Made by a program: the position numbers and the translations under genes | Shown: positions 39,671 to 49,213 of the stretch, one piece after another | Position numbering within the stretch: the first letter of the stretch is position 1 | How the letters are laid out: each line of letters starts with the position of its first letter | The notes under the pieces: model-generated | What the model was told of the DNA's origin: nothing | What the model saw: the letters and a program-made list of their open reading frames with translations, nothing else | Databases searched by the model: none | From: Cristatella mucedo | Taxonomy: Eukaryota > Bryozoa > Phylactolaemata > Cristatellidae | Direction of reading: 5' to 3' | Assembly: GCA_009760855.2 (NCBI GenBank) | Contig: WPIO01000026.1 | Coordinates: forward strand, 4,570,501-4,634,500 | Length of the DNA stretch: 64,000 nt

Positions 39671-41096
39671 ACAGTCGTCCCTAGTTTATCGTGTTTATCC
39701 CTCATTAATCAGTTCCAGACTCATAGTAAGATTCTTATATTTATAAATCAAATATTTTCGTAGTTAAGAGCTAAAAAACTGTTCACGACCCTCTAAATAT
39801 GGTTTCTAACATTATTAAGAGCCCTCTGGACATGAAAATCCACCCTTTGGTCACCATTACACTTGTATTACCTAATGTAACGATCGAGCGACTGCACCTG
39901 GCATTAAAGGATTTGGCGGTGCTCGAATACATGGGCCTTTAGTCCACATGCAGTCATTTTAATTGTAATACAGAGGTGTATAACTGACTCAGACAAACAA
40001 GAGTGTGCTGTATCATTTTCACTATCTCGATCAACTTTCTCATGAATACATAACATTTGTAAAAACCTCAATAGGGTGAAGCCTCGAAAGTAGAAGCACG
40101 AAGTGGCAAGGGACATAATAATAATAATAATAATGATAATGCACTTGATAAAGCGCCCTCAGAGAACTTAGTCTCTCTCTAGGCGCTTTACATTTGCTGC
40201 AAAGGGACATGCAATTGAATGGTGAGTAATATCATGCTTGATAAACAAACAACTTGAACAACATGGTTAGGGGTGACAAGCACAGGGTCAGCATGCAAAT
40301 GTGGTTAGTGGCAGCATGCACAGTGTCAGCACGCATAAGCACATCAAGGACGAATCCCAGGGATCCACTAAATGCTGTCCTAAATAGGTATGTTTTTAAA
40401 TTCTTTTTAAATGTGGTCAGGTCAGGGGATGTTCTGACGCAGGTCGGGAGGGAGTTCCAGGCCTTGGGAGCATACGAACTAAATGCACGGTCTTCAAAGG
40501 ATTTGAGGTTTGTACGAGGTATTTCTAGACTGTTGGATTCCGAAAAGCGAGTGGTACGATGCTTGGCCTGATGGGGTAGTATATCTGACAGATAGGCTGG
40601 AGCCAAAGAATGAAGTGATCTAAAAGTGAACGACAAAACCTTGAAGTCAATCCGTTGCTTGACCGATAGTCAGTGCAGGTCGGCGAGAAGTGGAGTAATG
40701 TGGCAACTGCGACGCTCACGACAGACAAGCCTAGCTGCAGAGTTTTGCACCAGCTGCAATCGCCTGATCGCACATGCTGGTAGGCCAGTAAGCAGTGAGT
40801 TGCAGAAGTCGAGACGAGATGTCACGAATGCATGGACCAACTTGGACGTGGTATCCTTATCTAAACAAGCTCTAATTTTAGCAATGTTATGAAGCTGAAA
40901 ATAGGCTGATTTGACTGTGGAGCTGATGTGGTCGTCTAACGAGAGGTCGCTTTGGAATATGACACCTAGATTTCGAGCTGATGCAACTGGAGATATGCTG
41001 GCAGAGCCAATTTTGAAAGTCAGCCTTTCCAATTTGTGAATCACACTGGGTTTGCCCATAACTAGTAAGTTAGTTTTATCGTCAACGACGACTGTA
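39671..41096. mobile_element. TIR element copy 2, split by a LINE
   Basis: The left end ACAGTCGTCCCTAG starts at 39671. The body matches copy 1 up to GGCAAGGGAC at 40115. The LINE at 40116-41084 follows, and the remaining terminal GACTGTA is at 41090-41096. The LINE landed inside the right TIR, so the LINE is the younger insertion. Confidence 0.75.
40116..41084 (-). mobile_element. CR1/L2-like LINE, 5'-truncated
   Basis: Minus-strand copy with (ATT)n tail, stem-loop, 3'-UTR and ORF2 C-terminus in two long pieces (40232-40636 and 40670-41059, containing MGKPSVIHKLERLTF and TSRLDFCNSLLTGLP). It is very similar to the copy inserted in the viral element at 56428. Confidence 0.9.
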
Positions 41097-41935
41097 CACT
41101 ATCAATGCCAAAGTACCGGTTCATAAAACGAGCCGATGGTAATGAAGACTGATAGCCCTTCATATGCTCCACATCCGTGCAGGCTAGGCACTACCACTGG
41201 GAAAACAACGTAAACTGGAGGTGTTACATGACGACAGGATTTGTCTCAGAAGAGCATGCTTCAAGCAGTGACCCTGGAAGAGGACAATTAATGAGGCTGG
41301 ACTGTGTTCTCGAGTGGCTAAGAGCAAACCACTTCTTTTAGCAAAGAATGTGACAAGCTGTTTACAGTGGGCCGAGGCTCCGATCCACTGCTGAAGATAT
41401 GGATTGAGTGGTTTGGAGCGATGGCAGCAAACTGGTGCTCTTCAAACTGCAAAAGAGGGCCTAATGCATTTATGGTGGTCAAGTCAACTAGGAAGCAATT
41501 GCACACCGTTGATGCAATACTTTCCTATCGTATCGTAACGATAAGTCGGGAGCTATGAAGGCATGCAATAATCTAAACGATTATTCTACAAAGTTTTGCC
41601 TAGCTAACACCCTACCGGTCATATTCCTGTCGAGCTTAGGCAGATATGGTTTCATGAACAATCTGACTACTAATGTTCAATTTGATTTAGAACTTGCCTA
41701 TAGCTATTCTATGCGGAAATCAAACGAAAATCCGTGATGGTGCGAGCTATGCAAACCCACCATACCTGACTGATAAGAATGGGACCCCATTACTGTCTAG
41801 CTATTGCCGAAAACTAACCAAAATAACCACGAAAAGGAAAGCTTCTGGTAGAACATTCGATATGACACAAAATGCAAAAGCCCAGCACCAAAAAGGCATC
41901 TGGATGCCAGCTGATTCCAATCGGTGACGAGCCCA

Positions 41936-41939
<4 letters not shown>

Positions 41940-42000
<61 letters not shown>
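41940..42000. repeat. (GA)n microsatellite
   Basis: About 60 bp of pure GA repeats in GRB2 intron 1. Confidence 0.95.
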
Positions 42001-42003
<3 letters not shown>

Positions 42004-43122
42004 TACACTTCACTGTGTGCACATTGAAGCAAGAGGGGTCGTCCTTCGGGGAATCCCGCTAACCAAATAATCAAACCTGAAACCTCAAGACCCTGAATCC
42101 ATGAGTCGACGACTCAGCAACCAACTATGTCAATGCCGGTAGGTGAAGAATCAGTAATAACACAACCTACAAATAGTGCTGACAACACAGCTAATCAACT
42201 CGGACTTCCTGAGGAACTAAGACTTCTACAGAAACAACAGTTAATAGATTCAGTTATGAGCGTGGGTTTTAGGTAAGTAATTGAGGCTTCCGCTTGGGCA
42301 GTTTTTCGACTCAGTTCCTCTGCAGACCGGCAGGCTCTACGCCCAACTTACCCCGGAGTAATATAGCCTTTTCCCCTATATGTAGATTCGAACATCGTGC
42401 TTCCGTGAAGAGCGACATAATTGCAACTTGCAGGATGCCCAGAGAACACTCGCCAGGAAGGAAGCTGGGTCTAAATATAAATGTTTTAATATATACATGG
42501 AATTTCGGTATATGTGTGGGAGTAAGCCACGACCAGTTGAGATTGTGTCCTATAACACCGACATTAGGTGTCTGCAGATCCCTATACTGACAGCCCATAG
42601 CTCTACATCATAATCAAGGCTCAAGCTGCTGCCTCAGCTGTTGCCGAGACAGCCCATAGACATGCCCACTGCCGATGGGCTGTCCGCAGGAGTCGCAGCT
42701 CTACAATACAATTACTTTCTTGTCTCGGCACTCTGGTCTTAGAAATCCGAAGCGTGTCTAAAACATCCTATTGACTGCAAGTACTGACTGGTGGGACAAA
42801 AACCTCCAATCGCATTACCAGATGCGCCCCTGCATGCATTCAGAATAGCTCGTGGGCATTGCTACCTGCCAAGCCTTGCCCTAGACAAATTCAGTGGTCT
42901 AACCTCTGGACATTGATAAGAGAATTCTTTCTTAGCATTGATATCTAGACAGCCACAAATGCTGAATACGGCCAATGAAAATATGGAAAACAAGCTTTAC
43001 AAGGTAGTACATAAAATAGAACTTGGAGAGAAATGGTGCCACTGATTGTTGTCTTTGTGCATCCCCCACCTAAATGAACCACTCGGTTGTGGAGTTTCAA
43101 ACACCATTCAGGAAAGGAGTGT

Positions 43123-43125
43123 GTG

Positions 43126-43170
<45 letters not shown>
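43123..43170. repeat. (GT)n microsatellite
   Basis: About 45 bp of GT repeats. A short (GA)n run follows at 43287-43308. Confidence 0.93.
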
Positions 43171-43176
<6 letters not shown>

Positions 43177-43988
43177 GTGAGTCAGTGAGAGATATATTAA
43201 GGATTTTGATTAAAAGAGCATTTTGCAAAGGATATTTGGAGCCGAAGCATCCAGCGATGCAGGTTAAACACATACACAGAGACGGAGCGAGAGAGAGAGA
43301 GAGAGAGTGAGAGAGCAGCGCTTAACATTCATTCGGTTCGGTCGCCAGACACAGCCCTACCACGGAAGGCTCTCGAGTGAGGCGAGTAAATGGCAACCTT
43401 GTACACGAGCGACGCAACGATGGGGCACACCACACGGCTACGACCGAACATTGATGACGATGCCAGGCACCTACGACACTGGAGCAAGGACATCAGCCAT
43501 CGCTGGACGACGTCTTCGCAGAGCGAACGGCTAAATCTCGAGTTCACTTCCTGCATTTATCGCTGGCGCCTGCAGTGCCCTCTCGAAAGAAGCCAGCTAT
43601 TTCCTACCCAATTATACTTAGAAGCTCATCGAATAAGGCCAGCACGCAAAGCGAAAGAGACCGCATCAAATAAATCGGAGGCAGCGTCACCAAAGAAAAC
43701 AAGCCCTGTGCACCCTGCCGGGGACGGGCTGCTAGAGGGACGCCGAAAACACGCAAACGAAGGCGTCGCCTGGCCTGTCACTGCGGCTACGCCACACAAA
43801 ATAGCTCTAGCGCGGCACTGGCGGCCGCGGCGACTAAAGGAGCAAGCACAAACGCGAGGCGACCGTCGGGCGTCTTTACGGTCCGGAACTGACCAGCGGC
43901 CGTGGCCAGCCAAGCAACATGCGACGCCGACACCGCTCAACAGAAAGAGCGATAAAGTTGCACTACAGAGTGTCGAAACAGCTCTTAC

Positions 43989-44066
43989 CTTAATTACTTC
44001 TCCTCTTGAGAAGCTTAGCTCGTCTTCGGCAGTAGCTTTGAAGTCGTGCTTGGCCAAGGCTTCCAT
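43989..44066 (-). CDS. GRB2: GRB2/drk/sem-5 adaptor, exon 1 (start of N-terminal SH3)
   Basis: GRB2 is a cytosolic adaptor linking activated receptor tyrosine kinases (through SH2) to SOS and the Ras-MAPK pathway (through SH3). This exon holds the start codon (ATG at 44066) and 26 codons to donor GTAAGAGC. MEALAKHDFKATAEDELSF is the classic N-terminal SH3 opening with the ALYDF-like and acidic RT-loop motifs. With exons at 31981-32078, 31601-31741, 29643-29823 and 23896-24078 the phases all agree and give about 226 aa in SH3-SH2-SH3 order (vertebrate GRB2 is 217 aa). No stop or frameshift is seen, so the gene looks functional. The promoter should lie in 44067 to about 44700. Confidence 0.93.
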
Positions 44067-44704
44067 GATAGGTGCGCTAAGCTGGGGTTTAAATTAGACC
44101 AACCCGACTTCCACTTCCTGCAACGGGGCCCAGTCGACTTGAAGCGTCTAGACGGACCTCTCAATTGACAGCAGCAGGCGATGACCGGGCCAGAATCAGG
44201 CTTGGGATCCTGGTCGTAGTGGTCACCAGCAACAAGTTACACGGGACACGTACAGATCGCCGGGATGCGCGACTGGGTCGTGCAGGTACACATCCCCCTG
44301 AGGTCGGCGGAGTGCAGAATCATGGAAGTGTGTTCGCAACGACTATTTCACTTGTATCCAGTTTAATTTTTTTTATTTTTTTATGCACATAAAACCGAAC
44401 ACAGCGAGCGCACGCTCGCGAACGCCGTCAAGGGCAAATGGTAAATGAGGCGTGAGCTCTTCGCGCAGGAATACACGTTTCAAAAATAGTGCCAGATTGT
44501 CAGGGGAGGGAACTCCCTTTCACTGGCCGGACGTTTCGATTTCAGGTCGAGTGCTTGAGTGCCCTTACCAAGAGAACTTCGAACCCCAGCGCTATTCCTC
44601 AAACTTCAGTCTTAGAGCTGCATTAAATTATAATTACGCCCCTATTGGATGAGCTCCGCGCCACTACAAAGCCCGTAGCCCATAGCTTGAATGGACGAGC
44701 TGTT

Positions 44705-45959
44705 TCTAGCGCCTTGCTGGCCTTGGCTTAATTTTAGCTCGAACAAGAGCTGTTCGGCGGCGGGCAAGAACTCCTTTGTCCTGGAGCAGTGAGCCAAAGA
44801 GGAGCGCCAGTGTGGTTAGAAAGCAGGAGCTTAAGAGCAAGCCAGGAAGCTCTGAAACCAACGGTGGTGATTCGGCCTTTAGAATTGGAATGATACCCGA
44901 GGGAGCTGCTGATTGATGTTGGCTGGCCTGTCAACGTCCGCCATCACTGTCAAAAAAGAATCGTCTGGAACCCATTCGCCATTCAAGCTGGACAGAGGTG
45001 CCATTCCAGTGGCCTAGTGACGGTCCAGTTGGCGACAAAAGCTTTAGCTCTGCAGGTCCTAGACTGTGGAACTCGCTTCCACAATTCTTACGCAACGACA
45101 TCTACTCTCCAGCTGCCGACTGTGGCACATCTTTTTCAGCTGTCCTGAACTGCTACTTCCATGCTACTCACTACCTCAACTGCTCTCCTAACTCTGCTAT
45201 GCTTCCCACTTTCTCTTTGTTGCATGAGACGAAGTCAGTTGGCTACCGAATGCGTACCGAAAGCCGCTTAGGCTGTGAGTGCGCTATACAAAACTCTCCT
45301 GCGTAACACCCACATGGTCTATATGACTTTGTGGAGTTACTGACGGAGATACATTACATTAATTCCTTACCGTAATGGGCCACGGTGTCGGGCCCAATAC
45401 CACTATGCTCTTGCCCTATTGTCTCAGCTAAGTATTCAAGAGTCGAGCGACGCTCGCTTTGGTTCTTTTGGTCTTTTATCTTTTGTCCGGCTTCTCTCTC
45501 CGGCTTCGCTTCGACGCCGTCGGACTCGTTTCTCTGAGAGCGAGGGAGGAGGGCCGGCTGTCCACCGGCGATGGGCGGAACCGGACGAGAGCGCTAGGAG
45601 GATTCGGTGGACTCCACAGAATACGGTCGTATCGCGCCCGAGCTGGCATTTTGTGTTTCTTTTGTGTTTTGCGTGTGAGTGCTCAAACGTGGTCTTGGCA
45701 TAAGGATTTGCCGGTGCGAGCTAGACGTGGTTGGCGTGCGTGGAGTGTTCCTTCCGCACAGGTGGAAACAGAGTCCTTGTTCTCCGGTTAGGGTTTAGGC
45801 TCCGGTTTGGCTCTGTCTATTTGGGTCGTTCCCCATTATAGACGTAAGTAGCTTCAGTGTAGAGAAGTATTCTCTCAGCAAGAGTGTTTGTGCTGTTGAG
45901 AGCGTGCGAGGAGTGTTGAGATAAAACTGAGCTATACGCGCAGCGACTTTGTGCGCTTG
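44705..45959 (+). mobile_element. LTR copy 2, cut by the viral element
   Basis: It matches copy 1 (8404-9815) from TAGCGCCTTGCTGGCC through GATAAAACTGAGCTATACGC to GTGCGCTTG at 45959. Copy 1 continues there with CGAATAAAGC, whereas here the viral hairpin begins. A second-family LINE fragment (45026-45352) is nested inside. The missing AATAAA end is predicted to lie to the right of the viral element, outside the window. Confidence 0.82.
45026..45352 (+). mobile_element. Second LINE family, 3' fragment nested in the LTR
   Basis: The insert is absent from LTR copy 1. The plus-strand frame reads KSFSSAGPRLWNSLPQFLR, the ORF2 C-terminal block typical of CR1/L2-clade LINEs. The 3' end GTGGAGTTACTGACGGAGAT matches 19360-19810. 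Confidence 0.75.
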
Positions 45960-46076
45960 TTGTAAGAAAATTCCCCTTTTAGGACAATTCCCCTTTCAGG
46001 ACACTCATGTTCACTACGTTCACATTCAGTGTCCTGAAAAGGGGAATTGTCCTAAAAGTGGAATTTTCCTCCAACA
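45958..46076. repeat. Terminal hairpin of the viral element
   Basis: A left arm of 48 nt (45958-46005) and a right arm of 49 nt (46028-46076) are complementary apart from a few mismatches, around a 22-nt loop. Each arm holds two AATTCCCC-type blocks separated by TTTTAGGACA. The outer edge coincides with the break in the LTR, so this is the physical left end of the element. No gene lies between it and the PLA2 gene (46077-46190 is AT-rich only). Confidence 0.88.
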
Positions 46077-46190
46077 CTAAAAATTGTGTCCTATGATTTT
46101 TTATATCTTTTTTCTGCTAATGTCTAGCATTCTATCAACAATGCCTCTTGCATAATTTTTTATCTTATTCAAACTTGATGGATTGTTTAC

Positions 46191-46865
46191 TTAATCTTTT
46201 AAGAAATCAGTTGCAAATGAATCGTTTAACATTCCACCAATACCTAAACCCAATTTTGCCTTTGCTGCCATGATAGCAGCCACTGTTTTAGCGTCTTCCC
46301 TAACATAAGCAGGCTGCTTAGGATCAAGAGCAATACGGGCAGCACTTTCAGCAAGAACAAGGTCTGACAGATTCCGTATTTCTGTTCTTCTTGGTTCTGG
46401 CATTCCACCAGTCTCTGTATATGTATGATCATGGATAAGTGCACGATTATCAAGATCATTAACGCCTTGGTAGCCTTGTTCCATTCTTTGAGCGAACTTA
46501 GTTCCCGGACCCGCATAACTATATCTATTAGTATTATTAAAACTTCCGTCTGGAACAAATTCTGATTTTACTCCTGTTGGCAACTTTAAGTGAAATTCTC
46601 TTCCTCCAGATATCTTATTTATTATATCTACAATACCAGAGCCGTGTTTTATATTTGCCTTTAACTGTTTAAGACTTAAGTTCAACTGCATTCCAACTCC
46701 TTTCGCTTTATACTTTTCTATTCTTCTTTTTTGAGTATCAGTTACAAGAATAGATTTAGTACCGCTTAAATCAGCATGTTTTAATCCTATGGAAATCGGT
46801 TCCTTAGATTTATGAATAAGATCAATTTGGTGATCAGATAGATCAAGTTTGACTTCTTTATACAT
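46191..46865 (-). CDS. Virion protein with parvovirus-type phospholipase A2 domain
   Basis: 224 aa, intact. Residues about 22-78 hold a basic segment (TDTQKRRIEKYKAKGVGM, then LNLSLKQLKAN) of the kind found in small Polinton/adintovirus core proteins. Residues about 110-180 form a secreted-PLA2-like fold: the calcium-loop motif YAGPG at 117-121 and the catalytic HDxxY at 145-149. In parvoviruses this domain, at the VP1 N-terminus, opens endosomal membranes during entry. A similar entry role is inferred here. The C-terminus has an Ala/Gly-rich helix. It is the first gene inside the hairpin, transcribed toward it. TATATAG lies one base before the ATG. It diverges from the HNH gene across 47 bp. 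Confidence 0.82.
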   Translation of the reverse strand: MYKEVKLDLSDHQIDLIHKSKEPISIGLKHADLSGTKSILVTDTQKRRIEKYKAKGVGMQLNLSLKQLKANIKHGSGIVDIINKISGGREFHLKLPTGVKSEFVPDGSFNNTNRYSYAGPGTKFAQRMEQGYQGVNDLDNRALIHDHTYTETGGMPEPRRTEIRNLSDLVLAESAARIALDPKQPAYVREDAKTVAAIMAAKAKLGLGIGGMLNDSFATDFLKD

Positions 46866-46912
46866 TCTATATAAACTAAAATTATATTAAACATTTATAA
46901 AACTATATATAA
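46866..46912. promoter_or_regulatory. Divergent promoter region, PLA2 / HNH genes
   Basis: The 47-bp spacer carries TATATAG reading toward the PLA2 ATG (46867-46873 on the minus strand) and TATATATAA ending directly at the HNH ATG. It is one of many start-proximal TATATAG-like motifs in this element. Confidence 0.6.
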
Positions 46913-47197
46913 ATGGATCAAGATGAAGTCACTTCTTTGAGAGAACGTGTCAATGAATTATTATCTTACAATGCTTTTACAGGTAAGTTTGTGTGGAATG
47001 AAAGTCGTGGGCGTATTTCTAGAGGAGAAGAAGCTGGAGTGACAACAGTTGGTGGTTATAGACAAATAAAAATTGATGGAAAATCGTACCTTGCTCATAG
47101 ATTAGCGTGGTTGATTGTAACTGGTAAACTAGCTTTGGATGAGATTGATCACATTGATAATGATAAACTAAATAATTATATATTAGAGGACAAGTAG
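46913..47197 (+). pseudogene. HNH homing-endonuclease-like gene, 3' truncated
   Basis: The 94-codon frame resembles phage-type HNH endonucleases: the N-terminal YNAFTGKFVWNESRGR and a GGYRQIKIDGKSYLAHRLAW block, then EIDHIDNDK, the first part of the HNH metal site (the DH pair). Family members continue with a DNR..NLR segment and a final Asn/His. Here the frame leaves the family after DKLNN and ends in TAG TAG. A reading frame of a different gene opens within the last 20 bp, so a deletion probably fused the two. Probably inactive. Confidence 0.7.
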
Positions 47198-47903
47198 TAG
47201 ATGGAACTCTAGAAGTAGATAGATTAATTGCTAATAACACAAATGATTGTTCATACACAAGAGAAAGAGCTTATACATCATTTCTAAGAACTAATAGACT
47301 TTTTAATCATGAATCATTAATAGTAGAATGAAAAATAGGAACAAAAAGTGTTATTAACTTATCTAACAACACTACTGACGAAACCTTAGCAAAACTATCT
47401 GACATTAACTTAAAAAAGCCACTATACTCAAAGATAACATTAAAATAAAAGATATCACTAGAATAAATAATGATAATACTAACATTGTCAATGATGATAT
47501 TTATTATAATGTTTATGGAAGAACAGCAGAAAATAATTCATTTGTTTTAAAAGACGATAACATGACTAGAATACCTTATAGAACTATTACATCAACAGTA
47601 TCTGTAACAGTGGAAAAGTTGTCTGAAGAATATGATAATTTAATTACTAACTGCTATCATAGATTCTACTCACCAAATTTTCTTCCTTCTAATTTACTTA
47701 ATATACCTTATTCAGGAGTTGAGGGTGATTATATGTTAACTTTAAGTAATTCTATGAAAAATCTTGCTATCATTGAAGAAAGTAATAAAAAAGTAATAAC
47801 ATTCGATCTTAGTTATCCTGTACTAAGCTACGCAGGATTTAGAACACCTAGTCCTTTAGATGTTATTGAGATTAGTTTAGTTAAAAAAGTTAGAATACAG
47901 TGA
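47178..47903 (+). pseudogene. Unknown element gene, 5' truncated, frameshifted
   Basis: Three collinear open pieces in changing frames (about 47178-47334, 47338-47447 and 47445-47903) look like one former gene of roughly 240 codons. The last piece (113 codons from 47562) contains a run of polar, beta-rich sequence and YPVLSYAGFR. I recognise no family. Its 5' end appears lost at the HNH junction. A virion surface or structural role would be a guess. Confidence 0.5.
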
Positions 47904-47974
47904 TATTAAAAAAAATTAACTAACTAATCTAACTTTTTATTTTTTGTTTTTATTTTTTTTAATAATCTAATAAT
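47904..47974. other. Convergent intergenic A/T tract
   Basis: A short poly-A/poly-T region separates convergent genes and contains a tandem AATAATCT-type unit repeated about three times. It may serve transcript 3' ends on both strands. Confidence 0.45.
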
Positions 47975-48313
47975 CTAATAATCAGCAGGATTGAACTCAC
48001 CACGCTTAACAGTATCATAAACTTTAACTTGATCAAGCTTCAATCTAATATTAAGTCTTTCTTCAGAGTTGTAAGAGTCTTATGTAACATAACTACCATC
48101 GAGAATTCCAGTAACAGAAAAGTCACTTCCAAATTTATGAACTACATCAGCAATAGAACTGAACTTCAACTGTTTATTTTTTTGATCAAAGAATATACTT
48201 GGCTTGATACCAAAATCAATTCTAACTTCAATTGTAGACCTTTTACTCAAGTCATATACCTTGAAATCAAGTTTCTTACTAGACCTTTCTGCAATGTCTG
48301 TAATAGATGACAT
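47975..48313 (-). pseudogene. Unknown element gene with in-frame TAA
   Basis: The ATG at 48313 opens a frame that stops at TAA 48080-48082, then runs on in the same frame for 34 codons to TAG at 47975. Both halves have the same Lys/Asp/Ser-rich, beta-type composition, so this is probably one 112-codon gene with a nonsense mutation. Its start codon overlaps the stop of the upstream small frame as TAATG. No family recognised. Confidence 0.5.
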
Positions 48314-48462
48314 TATGTCTTCAGTGATGTATAATCACATGTTGTAATATTGCTTAGAATCTTTTGAAGTCCTCTTTTCAATGTGAACTCGAACTGGTTT
48401 TCCTTTTGAATTATGACTGAAGCGTTTTCAAGAACTACGAATTTCTTATTTTGGATTTCCAT
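48313..48462 (-). CDS. Small unknown gene, 49 aa
   Basis: A 49-codon frame starts four bases after a CTTTATAG motif (ATG at 48462) and ends in TAA at 48313-48315, overlapping the next ATG as TAATG. It reads MEIQNKKFVVLENASVIIQ at its start. The TAATG overlap suggests either coupled re-initiation or one former longer gene broken by a one-base shift. No family recognised. Confidence 0.55.
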   Translation of the reverse strand: MEIQNKKFVVLENASVIIQKENQFEFTLKRGLQKILSNITTCDYTSLKT

Positions 48463-48491
48463 TTCTATAAAGGGTAAATAATTTGGTTAAA

Positions 48492-48857
48492 TCAAATCAA
48501 TAATTCCATCGTTGTTCCAAAACCAGTCATTTCCATTAGTTTTAAGAAGATTAGACACCTTCTTCCACAATCTTTCTGATTGAACTTTTGCAATTGAAAT
48601 GTTTGAAAAGATGGTATATCACCGAAGTAACGTATTACCTCTGGCATTGGTGGTGCTCCAAAAGAATCAAAGTAAAAACACTTAGGTCCTTCTTTCTTTA
48701 ATGCAACCCAGTGATATATTGCAAGGTCTGACTTTCCAGTGTTACAAAAAAGACATTCATTCTCTAAAGGCTTTGTTAGTTCATCTCTTGCAAAGACACC
48801 TCTAAAGTTTTTTATATCTAATTCTTTTATATAATTATTTATTTCTATATCTGTCAA
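48492..48857 (-). CDS. Adenain-like cysteine protease (virion maturation)
   Basis: Ulp1/adenovirus-type protease of Polintons, expected to cleave virion precursors. The ~121-residue frame has the triad in order: His49 in YHWVAL, Asp64 in YFDSFG, Gln94 of the oxyanion hole and Cys97 in KDCGRRC. The N-terminal NNYIKELDIKNFRGVFARDEL block is typical of the family. No ATG opens the frame: it begins at TTG or, more likely, is read through from upstream. The frame stays open back across an A9 run (48873-48881) into the zinc-ribbon gene, suggesting one fused gene broken by a homopolymer shift. It is short for the family; the C-terminus may be trimmed. Confidence 0.82.
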   Translation of the reverse strand: MTDIEINNYIKELDIKNFRGVFARDELTKPLENECLFCNTGKSDLAIYHWVALKKEGPKCFYFDSFGAPPMPEVIRYFGDIPSFQTFQLQKFNQKDCGRRCLIFLKLMEMTGFGTTMELLI

Positions 48858-48868
48858 AGCTGACGATT

Positions 48869-49192
48869 TTACTTTTTTTTTAGTTTGTCTATCGCACTCT
48901 TAATCTCACCAATTATTTGTTGTTCATTTACTCCTCTTCCAATTCTTCTTCCTTGTGATAAAGATCCTTCACCAACACTTCTTCCAATCCTTCTTCCTTA
49001 TGATAAAGATCCTTCACCAACTGGAACTGGAGTACTTCTTAATCTAACAAACTTTGATTTCTTTTTATTACAGACTGTACAAATCCCCCTTACCATTCCT
49101 CTTAGTCCTTTTGTACTATCTATCTCAACATACTCTTCATGCAATGTATTAGTTGGCTTTTTACACTTCATACAATATATCTCCATATACAA
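48869..49192 (-). pseudogene. Zinc-ribbon (DUF5679-like) plus basic Gly/Arg tail, in-frame TAA
   Basis: The N-terminus IYCMKCKKPT and CTVCNKKK give two CxxC knuckles about 32 residues apart, as in the small DUF5679-type zinc ribbons of adintoviruses and large DNA viruses. Then come two tandem copies of a 16-residue unit around VGEGSLS and GRRIGR, a basic tail reminiscent of adenoviral core peptide pX. The first copy is broken by TAA at 48998-49000 where the second copy has CAA. The frame continues to TAA at 48869. It may be the N-terminal part of the protease gene, joined before a frameshift in the A9 run. The start is ATG 49192 with TATA-like sequence upstream. Confidence 0.6.
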
Positions 49193-49213
49193 ATATAAAA
49201 AATGTAATATAGG

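Larger units (their letters stand above)
32079..43988 (-). other. GRB2 intron 1 (11.9 kb)
   Basis: A large first intron dense in repeats: five full or partial SINEs, two TIR elements, two LINE insertions, a palindrome cluster and (GA)n/(GT)n microsatellites. No further exon is recognisable in it. Confidence 0.7.

Noticed and set aside
41801-42022. Ser/Leu-repeat frame over the GA run, and similar frames at 43074-43310 and 30910-31148
   Set aside because: They are translations of dinucleotide or GGGA microsatellites, with no other support.
43390-44097. 235-codon plus-strand frame antisense to GRB2 exon 1
   Set aside because: No recognisable domain. It overlaps the real exon on the other strand and the GC-rich 5' region, where chance frames are long.
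45960-46076. Hairpin as a rho-independent-type terminator or MITE
   Set aside because: It is far longer than a terminator, lies exactly at the insertion boundary and has no second copy in the host part of the window.
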